NCBI RefSeq assembly: GCF_019052365.1
Contig: NZ_JAHQUY010000062.1
Coordinates: forward strand, 1-17,488
Reading direction: 5' to 3'
Length of the DNA: 17,488 bases
Origin: Leyella stercorea
GTDB taxonomy: Bacteria; Bacteroidota; Bacteroidia; Bacteroidales; Bacteroidaceae
Position 1 is the first letter of the stretch. Every line of letters starts with the position of its first letter. The notes below the pieces were generated by a model. It made no database searches. It saw only the letters and a list, made by a program, of their open reading frames with translations, and was not told the DNA's origin. Positions 1 through 7,500 of the stretch are shown here, piece after piece. The position numbers and the translations under genes were made by a program.

Positions 1-213
1 AGGAATCCGTTCAATCCGTTTAATCCGCTGTTAAATCTCCCAAGTAGAAGGAATCAGCGAATCCGTTTAATCCGCTGTTAAATCTCCCAAGCAGAAGGAA
101 TCCGTTCAATCTGTTTAATCCGCTGTTAAATCTCCCAAGCAGAAGGAATCCGTTCAATCCGTTTAATCCGCTGTTAAATCTCCCAAGTAGACAATCCGCT
201 TAATCCGTTGTTA
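1..213. repeat. 48-bp tandem repeat, four units plus a partial fifth
   Basis: Four consecutive units are visible at 1-48, 49-95 (one base shorter and diverged near its start), 96-143 and 144-191. They are followed by a decayed partial unit at 192-213. Each unit begins AGGAATCCG and carries CAATCCGTTTAATCCGCTG, then TTAAATCTCCCAAG and [CT]AGA. Within a unit the word AATCCG recurs about every 9 bases, so the unit itself looks built from a shorter repeat. The array runs off the left edge of the window, so its full copy number is unknown. The unit length is a multiple of three, but I see no convincing coding sense and regard it as intergenic. Confidence 0.93.
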
Positions 214-214
214 T

Positions 215-294
215 TTGGTTGGTGCATTGCTTGCTTGGTTGGTGCACAGCTTGCTTGGTTGGTGCATTGCTTGCTTTGTTGGTGCACTTGAGAC
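215..294. repeat. 20-bp tandem repeat, three good units and one decayed
   Basis: Units of TTGGTTGGTGCATTGCTTGC start at 215, 235 (CACA for CATT) and 255. A decayed fourth copy at 275-294 ends inside the hairpin at 281-303. The flanking word AATCCGTTGTTATTT occurs just before the array (202-216) and again after it (323-337), so the array sits between 15-bp direct repeats. A short open frame runs across it, but its residues simply reflect the repeat, so I do not call a gene. Confidence 0.88.
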
Positions 295-303
295 AAGTGC
301 ACC
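281..303. other. Perfect 10-bp hairpin with 3-base loop
   Basis: GGTGCACTTG at 281-290 and CAAGTGCACC at 294-303 are exact reverse complements separated by AGA. No T-run follows, so it is not a classical intrinsic terminator. Its left arm is the GGTGCA core of the adjoining 20-bp repeat, so it may have formed by inverted duplication of that repeat. Confidence 0.8.
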
Positions 304-350
304 CCCTTGAAGGTACCCACCGAATCCGTTGTTATTTTTGCGCAGTCTTT

Positions 351-367
351 TTATCCGTAGCGGAGGT
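351..367 (+). repeat. 17-bp direct repeat, left copy
   Basis: TTATCCGTAGCGGAGGT occurs here and again, identical and in the same orientation, at 17084-17100 beyond the operon. In this copy the sequence continues as GAAATTCCACC and does not form the GC-rich hairpin seen at the right-hand copy. It lies 18 bases before the 22-bp array. Confidence 0.85.
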
Positions 368-384
368 GAAATTCCACCGTCACC

Positions 385-494
385 GTACGGAATCTGATCG
401 GACGGCGTACGGAATCTGATCGGGCGGCGGACGGAATCTGATCGGACGGCGGACGGAATCTGATTGGACGGCGGACGGAATCCGATTGGACGGC
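385..494 (+). repeat. 22-bp tandem array, left copy (five units)
   Basis: Five exact-length units start at 385, 407, 429, 451 and 473. Their core is ACGGAATC[TC]GAT[CT]GG[AG]CGGC. The array is preceded by CGTCACC and followed by GAACGCAACA. The same unit, in the opposite orientation and also five times, lies at 16921-17030. There the reverse strand is again preceded by CGTCACC and followed by a similar GGACGCTACA. The centre of each unit is close to a palindrome (TCCRATYGGA on the other strand), which suggests a protein-binding or hairpin-forming site. Function unknown. Confidence 0.93.
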
Positions 495-747
495 GAACGC
501 AACAGGAAAGAGTTTCAAATTATCAAAAATGGTAAATATAGGTCTAAAATTTGCAAGAAATCGGCGTTTTGATAGAAAATGGTTTTTTTTTGTAAGAAAT
601 ATCCTACTCTTTTTGCAGATTTTTAGCTTACTTTGCAGCAGAAACTTAACACAATATTGTTCTGGTGCTACACATATATTATATGTATGCGCAGAGCGGT
701 GGAGTGTTAGCCTGTTAAACCTAAAAGAGTATTCACGCTAAACGAGA
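495..747 (+). promoter_or_regulatory. AT-rich leader and likely promoter region of the operon
   Basis: This gap of about 250 bases before the first gene is AT-rich and has no convincing coding frame. A 70-codon open frame starting at 529 lacks family likeness and I leave it out. Possible Bacteroidetes sigma-ABfr elements are TTTG at 612-615 and TTACTTTG at 628-635 (compare TANNTTTG). Their spacing is shorter than the usual 19-21 bases, so the promoter call is weak. Downstream are the palindrome ACAATATTGT (651-660) and a 7-bp stem around one base, ACATATA/TATATGT (672-686). Either could be an operator or a leader structure. Confidence 0.35.
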
Positions 748-1209
748 ATGAATATGACAACAAACGACGGTAGCTCAACCAAAGATACAAACATAACCAA
801 CACAACAGGACAAACTCAGACTGGCACCAATGTCCGTCCTTCAACCAACACTTTTAAAACTAAGACAACGAACAACGAAACAAAGACAGAGAACAACGAA
901 ACAAAGACAGAGAACAACGAAACAACGACAGAACCAACAACTGAAACCTCAACCGACCAAAACGCGACGATTAAGACCAAACACGACACAAAAGCTACCC
1001 AGTCGTACATAACGATGGACTTCGATCCGCCCACCACGATGAAGGAGGAGCAGGATCTGCTCTCGGCTATGTACGCCAGTGCCTGCGTACCCAACACCAT
1101 GCGTATGTCGTACGATATGGTGGAGGATATGCTGACCGACCACATCGACCTCATGGAGGGCGACGACCTCGAAATATGCAATAAGGACACCGAGCTGATT
1201 AGCATATAG
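748..1209 (+). CDS. Small protein with Thr/Asn-rich repeats and acidic C-terminus, function unknown
   Basis: A frame of 153 residues from ATG 748. Residues 1-89 are almost entirely Thr, Asn, Lys, Glu and Ser. They include three 7-residue repeats (NNETKTE twice, then NNETTTE) coded by 21-bp DNA repeats at 871-933. Residues 90-153 have ordinary composition and are acidic, with motifs such as EEQDLLSAM and DMVEDMLTDHIDLMEG. I see no signal peptide. The A/C-rich first part resembles the untranslated A/C-rich leaders seen before other genes here, so the true start may be ATG 1015, giving 64 residues. No family is recognised. It precedes the 74-residue gene by 68 bases with no terminator between, so it is probably co-transcribed with the surface-protein genes. 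I am moderately sure the 3' half is coding and unsure of the 5' half. Confidence 0.5.
   Translation: MNMTTNDGSSTKDTNITNTTGQTQTGTNVRPSTNTFKTKTTNNETKTENNETKTENNETTTEPTTETSTDQNATIKTKHDTKATQSYITMDFDPPTTMKEEQDLLSAMYASACVPNTMRMSYDMVEDMLTDHIDLMEGDDLEICNKDTELISI
871..933 (+). repeat. 21-bp in-frame tandem repeat, three units
   Basis: Units at 871-891, 892-912 and 913-933 share AACAACGAAACAA[AC]GACAGA. The first two are identical and the third differs at two positions. The length is a multiple of three, so copy-number change would keep the reading frame of the surrounding gene. Confidence 0.92.
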
Positions 1210-1277
1210 CCGCAAAAACTGAACCTGCATATCGCGCAAAAACCAGATTAGAATATAACAAGAAACAATATATAACA

Positions 1278-1502
1278 ATGAAAAGAGTAAAGAAGAAGTA
1301 TCAAACCCCTGTGATCCACTCGATTGAGTTGGGTCCGATCAGTCCCGTCACCGCATCGCCGGGTGGTGGTGTTACTATCCCCGGTGGCGGCGATGCCAGC
1401 AGTGGCGGAAAACCGCCAATGCAGAGTCCGTCGCGCGACCTTTGGGAGAGCGGCTTTCAGACCGATGACGACGACGAGACGGCGTACGAATACGGTTGGT
1501 AA
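1278..1502 (+). CDS. 74-residue Gly/Pro-rich peptide with acidic aromatic tail
   Basis: Starts at ATG 1278 after an A-rich stretch (ATATATAACA), the usual Bacteroidetes style of start without a Shine-Dalgarno, and ends at TAA 1500-1502. The N-terminus is basic (MKRVKKKYQTPVIHSIELG). The middle has two GGG runs (SPGGG, IPGGG) plus SSGG, and the end is FQTDDDDETAYEYGW. This plan (Lys-rich 'KKY.TP.I..IEL', a Gly-rich middle, an Asp/Glu/Trp tail) resembles many short unnamed proteins I know from Prevotella and Bacteroides genomes, whose function is not established. There is no hydrophobic signal peptide. It is followed after 104 bases by the LRR-protein gene with no terminator between. A role as a peptide precursor or accessory of the surface proteins is speculation. 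No modifying enzyme is present in the window. Confidence 0.7.
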   Translation: MKRVKKKYQTPVIHSIELGPISPVTASPGGGVTIPGGGDASSGGKPPMQSPSRDLWESGFQTDDDDETAYEYGW

Positions 1503-1606
1503 GCGCCGCTCTTCACCGTCGGACAACTCCAACCGACACCGTCTGGCAACAACCAACAGTAGAACTAAACCCAAACCCATTAGCAAATCAAAAAACAGAA
1601 CAGAAT

Positions 1607-4495
1607 ATGAAGAAAAGAATTTTCATGCTTGCGGTCTTGATATTGTCAGGGCTGCAATTTGCCGTGGCTGCCATAGACGAGCAGCTGCGAGCGCTCATCA
1701 CCGCCTCTGATGATATCGAGGTGACGGAAGTGACTAACGACGAGGCGCACCCGTGGACCGTCGCAGACGGAATGGCGTCGAGTACAGTAGGTAAGTTGAG
1801 ACAATACGTATCTTCCAGCATTACTATTAAGTTCACGACTAAGAAACCTATAATTATGAGGTACGATTTCACCTTCGACCCTTATTCAAGTAATGACTCT
1901 CGTAAAGTGTATATTGATGGTGTTGCACAAGTGGATAGTTATGCTCCCTATAAAACCAAAGCAACTTCTACATTTTACTTCGGCATGGATGAAGGCGAGC
2001 ATGTGTTTACATACACCCATTATCATTCTTATTCCGTTTCCGATAGCTATACTCAAGTTCTTACTATCGGCAACATCCGCTTTGAGAGTGTAGAAAGCCA
2101 GTATATGAATATCCACCTCTCTGCTCCAGGCACGCTTGGCAATGAGGCGTTGGCTCATGTCAACACTTTGCCCGAGATGCGTTTTCTGCGTCTTTCCGGC
2201 AAGATGAACGCTTCCGACTGGAATGACATAAGCAAGATGACAGGTCTTACGGCTATAGATATGACAAATGTTGACATTGAAACAATACCAGTTAAAGCGT
2301 TTACTAATACTTCGATACGCTTCATCGACTTCCCGACAAAGCTCAAGACCATCGGCGACAATGCTTTCGACAATCGTTTCCTTACAGGTCCGCTTGTGTT
2401 GCCCGAAGGATTGGACAGCATAGGTAAAGAAGCGTTTCAGAAGAACTATATAACAGAGGTGACAATACCAGAGAGTGTAAGAGCTATCGGACAGTCTGCT
2501 TTCTATGATAACCAATCTCTGAAGAGCGTTACTTTGAATAATCGTATGGAAACGATAAACCGGTCGTTATTCAATTACTGTCAGAAACTTGCTGTTGTGC
2601 GTGGCGGCAAGAATGTTAAGATTGTTGATCAAACTGCTTTTGCGGGATGCGATTCATTAAGAAGTATCAGCGATATAACCCCCGTCACTATCAATCGTAG
2701 CGCATTTTATAATTGTAGGAAATTGGAGAGTTTGAACTTCTCACGTATCAAATCTATCGGTTATGAAAGTTTCTACAACTGCTTTGGTCTGAAAGAGGCC
2801 GACTTGACAACTCTTACTTCAATTAACGGTAGAAGTTTTATTGGTTGTACGGGTCTTAAGAAAGTGACGTTTGGAAACGACATTACGACTATAAAATCTG
2901 AAGCTTTCAGCACATGCGATGCTCTTGAGGAGGTGGTTCTTGGTTCTTCTATCAATAGTTTGGAATCAAATTGTTTCTATAGCACTAAAAATGCCTTGAA
3001 GCGTGTGTATATCACTGCGCCCGCTCCTCCTGCTGTAGGTAGTGCACCGTTCTATTCTCCTACAAGCGTAACGCTTTACGTTCCCGAATATGCAATGGTG
3101 AGCTACAAGCTCGACAACTACTGGAGTCAGTTCACAAAGGTGGAGCCGAATCCGAACCAGCCCGACAAGGTGAACCTCTACAAGAAGCTGGAGCTTACCA
3201 GCAATGCACGCATACCGAACTCGCCGGATATGTATCTCGGCAAGGGAGGCGCGCTTATCGTGAACGGCGACAATGCGCAGACATTCGGCAAGTACACCCA
3301 GTATATGAATATAGGTGAGACTTCCTCTTCGCTCATCAGCCGTTGCAAGGAGATGACATCTACATCTTCTCAGTTCGATTTCTTTATAGGTGCCACCTCT
3401 GGCTCTGGTTATTGGTATTATTTGTGTATGCCGTTCGACGTGAAGCGCAGCGACATCATTCTGCCTGAAGGCACAGCCATCGCCGTGCGCTATTACGACT
3501 CAGAGTCGCGCGCTACAAACGGCGCAAGCGGCAACTGGAAAGACGTGCCAGCCGACTCTATTCTGCACATGGGCAAGGGTTATATCTTCCGTTCAAGCAA
3601 GGAAGGCAACGTAGGCTTCCCTGCTACCGAGGAGACACATAACGCCATCTTCCGCAGCGAAGCTGTAAGCGCACCGCTCGTTCAGTATCCTGCCGTGGAG
3701 AGCGCCAACGCAGGATGGAACCTCGTGGGTAACCCATATCCATGCTTCTACGACATCTACTATATGGATTTCGCAGCACCTATAACAGCATGGGATGTTG
3801 ACAACCGTACATATAAGGCATACAGTGCTACCGACGACAATTTCGTACTCACACCGCAGCAGGCATTCTTCGTTCAGAAGCCCGAGCTGGTAGACGCCAT
3901 CACGTTCCAGCCGGCGGGCAGACAGATCAACAAGACCATCGACCACTCGGCTTTGGCTATGCGCCGCGCAGCACGCAGCCAGCAGGTGCAGCGCAAGCTG
4001 GTAGATGTGGCGCTGACATGCGACGACCGCACCGACCGCACACGCGTCGTAGTGAACGCCAATGCTTCTGACGACTTCTGCGCCGACAACGACGCTGTGA
4101 AGATGATGGCATACGAGGGCACTCCGCAGATATACACCATCGCCGGTGCTGACCAGCTGGCTGTGAACGAGGGTGCTCACCGCGACGGTAGCGTGGCATT
4201 AGGCATGTATCTGCCTGCAGACGACGCATACACCATCGCCGTAGACCGCGACGAGCTGGGCGTGAAGCTGCTCGACTACGGCGTGGAGGTAGAGATGCCG
4301 TACACCTTCAGCGCCGCTGAGGGATACATGGACGACCGCTTCACACTCACCTTCGAGGCACCCACTACGGGCATCAACACCGTAGCTACTGACGCCGACG
4401 CCGACAACGCCATCTACACTATCGACGGACGACGCGTGAACAGCACCGCTCAGAAGGGCATCTATATTCAGAATCATAAGAAAATAGTAAAGTAA
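1607..4495 (+). CDS. Secreted BspA-like leucine-rich repeat surface protein
   Basis: 962 residues from ATG 1607. The open frame extends upstream to 1496, but 1607 is chosen because it starts directly with a signal peptide (MKKRIFMLAVLILSGLQFAVA, cleavage probably after AVA) behind an A-rich leader. Residues about 25-190 are a beta-rich N-terminal domain. Residues about 190-490 are BspA/TpLRR-type leucine-rich repeats, with recurring 'I...AF..C..L..V' (for example IGDNAF, IGKEAF, IGQSAF, IKSEAF). Beyond these are the Bacteroidales blocks YWYYLCMPFDV (about 602) and AGWNLVGNPYP (about 703), a beta domain, and the export tail IYTIDGRRV...GIYIQNHKKIVK (about 936-962). BspA-type proteins are known adhesins that bind host matrix or other bacteria, and this one presumably acts at the cell surface. 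The next gene starts 7 bases downstream. Nucleotides about 1800-3000 are far AT-richer than the rest of the gene (see findings). Confidence 0.93.
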   Translation: MKKRIFMLAVLILSGLQFAVAAIDEQLRALITASDDIEVTEVTNDEAHPWTVADGMASSTVGKLRQYVSSSITIKFTTKKPIIMRYDFTFDPYSSNDSRKVYIDGVAQVDSYAPYKTKATSTFYFGMDEGEHVFTYTHYHSYSVSDSYTQVLTIGNIRFESVESQYMNIHLSAPGTLGNEALAHVNTLPEMRFLRLSGKMNASDWNDISKMTGLTAIDMTNVDIETIPVKAFTNTSIRFIDFPTKLKTIGDNAFDNRFLTGPLVLPEGLDSIGKEAFQKNYITEVTIPESVRAIGQSAFYDNQSLKSVTLNNRMETINRSLFNYCQKLAVVRGGKNVKIVDQTAFAGCDSLRSISDITPVTINRSAFYNCRKLESLNFSRIKSIGYESFYNCFGLKEADLTTLTSINGRSFIGCTGLKKVTFGNDITTIKSEAFSTCDALEEVVLGSSINSLESNCFYSTKNALKRVYITAPAPPAVGSAPFYSPTSVTLYVPEYAMVSYKLDNYWSQFTKVEPNPNQPDKVNLYKKLELTSNARIPNSPDMYLGKGGALIVNGDNAQTFGKYTQYMNIGETSSSLISRCKEMTSTSSQFDFFIGATSGSGYWYYLCMPFDVKRSDIILPEGTAIAVRYYDSESRATNGASGNWKDVPADSILHMGKGYIFRSSKEGNVGFPATEETHNAIFRSEAVSAPLVQYPAVESANAGWNLVGNPYPCFYDIYYMDFAAPITAWDVDNRTYKAYSATDDNFVLTPQQAFFVQKPELVDAITFQPAGRQINKTIDHSALAMRRAARSQQVQRKLVDVALTCDDRTDRTRVVVNANASDDFCADNDAVKMMAYEGTPQIYTIAGADQLAVNEGAHRDGSVALGMYLPADDAYTIAVDRDELGVKLLDYGVEVEMPYTFSAAEGYMDDRFTLTFEAPTTGINTVATDADADNAIYTIDGRRVNSTAQKGIYIQNHKKIVK

Positions 4496-4502
4496 AGCTA
4501 CT

Positions 4503-7500
4503 ATGATCAAGTCAAGATATATACTGACTCTCCTCGCCATGCTGCTAAGCATGGTGGCGAGAGGACAGGACTTCAACCCCGACAGCCCTCCCGAACCGGG
4601 AGCACGCTACAAGCTGACGGTGAAAGCCCAGCCCGCTGAGGCTGCCACCGTGAGCGGAGGCGGACTGTATGCTGTGAACGCCAATGTGAGCGTGAAGGCT
4701 GTAGCCAAAAGCTCCAACTGGCGCTTCATTAACTGGACCGACGCTGAGGGCAAGGTGGTGAGCAAGAGCAGTACGTTCACTCACCGCAAGCTGAACAGCG
4801 CTGAGACACTCACTGCCAACTACGAGTATCAGAAGACAAGTCGCCTCACCATAGCCTACGACCCGTCGTCGATAAGGGCGAGCGAGGTGAAGGAGTATGT
4901 CGTGGGCGTAACCTACTCTTACACGGCGTCTACGTACAGCGACTATACGTTCGTCAACTGGACAACAAGCGACGGAACGGTTATCTCTACTAATCGCGCG
5001 GTAAGCTATACCGTTACGGAGAACGACGAGACCATCACTGCCCACTACCGCTTCACGCCGGGCAGTCCGGCTGAGCCTAACGAGACGAAGCCGAAGCATA
5101 AGGTCTACTTCAGGTGCGACCCCGCAGGTCTTGTCGGCTTCAATCAGAACAACGGCTTCTCGGTGTCTGAGGGCAACACGTTCAGCGTGACGGTTTACGA
5201 CGCAAGCAACTATGAGTTCAAGGGTTGGACGCGCGAAGGCAGCTCCGAAATAATCGGACAGTATCGCACGTTCAGCGGAACGATGGGCAAAGAAGACGTG
5301 CATCTCGTGGCACATTTCGAGTTCAAGCCGTCGTCGCCCAGCGAGCCGTCTACCGACAGCAAGCAGCGACACAGCCTCTACGCCACAACTACGTCGATGT
5401 ATCGTGGCGAGACGATGCTCCTGCCTATATACATGCAGAACACGGGCAACGTGAAGACGCTCAGCTTCAAGCTGCATCTGCCTAAGAATCTGACGGTGGA
5501 TGTCGCCGGTATACAGAAGACGCTGCGCACCGACGCCTACACCGTTCAGGCGGCGCAGGAGGACAGCGTGCTGAGCGTGAGTCTGGAGGGCGGAACGCAG
5601 ATTGTGGAGCACGACGGAGTAGTGGTGCGCATACCGGTGAGCGCGCAGGAAGCGCTGAAGGACAGCGTGTACACGGTGAAGTTCAGTGACATCGCAGGCA
5701 CAACCACTGCCGACGCCGCCATCAGCTTCACCAGCCGTTCGGGCAGACTCGTGGTGAGCACGCCCGAGGAAGGCGATCTGCAGGCGAAGTTCTCTGTAGA
5801 GACATACATGAACCGCGCCCAGTTCACCAATCTTAGCAGCGAGAACGCAAAGACATTCGAATGGAATTTCGGTGACGGCGCTACAAGCACCGAGCGCAAC
5901 CCTATGCACAGCTACGCCGAAGCCGGCACTTACACCGTGCGTCTCACGGCGCGTGGCATAGTGAAGACCGTCACTGCCGAACAGCAGATAATCATCAACC
6001 CTGCCAACACATGGTCGGCGAGCGGCGACTACCGACTCGACCCCACAGCGAACAGCGCACGTGCGTTCAAGTCGATGCACGAGATGCTCTCTCTGCTGTC
6101 GCAGTGTACGCCCGACGGCACCATCAACGTAAAGACCGGCGGTAAGGAGGCGTTCGACGCCAATCTCCAGACAGCAGACTCGCTGGCGCTGCTCAGCACG
6201 CTGACAGAGAAGCTGGACAAGGCGGGCGTCGTGATGGCGTTCAAGAACGAAGTGCAGAACCCCGTTACGCTGCGCTTCAACGTGGCAGCCAACAGCGCCG
6301 ACATGCAGAAGGCTACCGACTTCTTCCGCCATATCTCGCTCGACAACGTGGTGGTAACGCTCAACGGTGCCGCGATAAACATCGGCGAGATAGACCGCTT
6401 CTCGGCACAGACCATCTGTTCGGGCGCAAGCACGCAGCCCGAAGCGTTCACCGCTATAAGCAGCAGCGAGAAAGTGAAGGTGAAGTGGACGGCAAGTGTG
6501 GCTGAAGGCTGCACCGTACGCGGCTATCAACTCACCGGCACAGGCAATCTGCCTGCCATGACGCTCACGAACGAAGGCAGCAAGACCGATCTCGTTACGT
6601 ATCATGTAAGCGTAGAGCTTAATGGCGTTGCCATGTACACATATATATATAAGGTGTATGTGAAGCCGTTGCTGAAGAGTCTCGCGCTCAGTTCGCCGTC
6701 AGACAAAGCAACGCTCGAATACGGACAGGTTACGCTCAGCTGCAGCAATCTCGGACAGGCTGCTGTAGGCTATACGTTCCGCTATCGCCGCACCGATGCC
6801 GAGGCAGAGAACGCAGAAGAGTGGAAGGAAGTGAAGACGACATCGCCCTCAACAGCATTCGTGCCCGTAGAAGGTGCGTCGTACGAGTGGTATGCTACGG
6901 CGCATGGCGAGTGCAACGAGACTGTCGAAAGCGCACACCGCACGTTCAGCATACGCAAACGCTCAGACCTTACGGTGGTGTCGGTCACAGCGCCGGCGGA
7001 GGTAAAGGCAAACACTACGTTCCAAATCACGGCTGTTGTGCGCAACATCGGTAAGGGCGCTACACGCAGCAGCAACTGGCAGGATATAATCTGTGAAGAG
7101 CAAGCTAACGGTTCGTATCGTGAGATTAAGAGAATATCACATAATGGCGTGTTGCAGCCTGGCGATTCGTACACAGTTACTTTCACAGTCACAAGTCCTG
7201 ACGCCACGCTAAGCGAGGTCAGATATTTGGTGGAGACAGACTCTTGGTATCAAGAGACCGAGTCAAATGAAAGCAACAATATGAATATCTCTGACCCAGT
7301 CTCTATCATCAAACGCTACATTGATGACGCCGACTACGAGGCTCTGAAAGTGCTTTATCAGGCAACCAACGGCGGCGCATGGACCAACAAGACATGGCGC
7401 ATAGGCAGCAATGCCGTAACGTCTACCGGTTGGCCCGGCGTCACATTCGACGAAGAAGGTCACGTACTGGCTATCGATCTTCAGAACAACAACCTCCGAG

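Noticed and set aside
1..213. CRISPR array
   Set aside because: The 48-bp units are directly contiguous with no unique spacers, and no cas gene is present.
219..419. 66-codon + strand open frame over the upstream repeats
   Set aside because: Residues follow the 20-bp and 22-bp DNA repeats and no start context or family supports it.
529..741. 70-codon + strand open frame before the first gene
   Set aside because: AT-rich leader with promoter-like elements and palindromes. The translation has no recognisable features.
4545..6605. 686-codon minus-strand open frame inside the second large gene
   Set aside because: Same His/Arg/Val-rich shadow composition, no domain, and the + strand carries recognisable InlB, cohesin-like and PKD modules.
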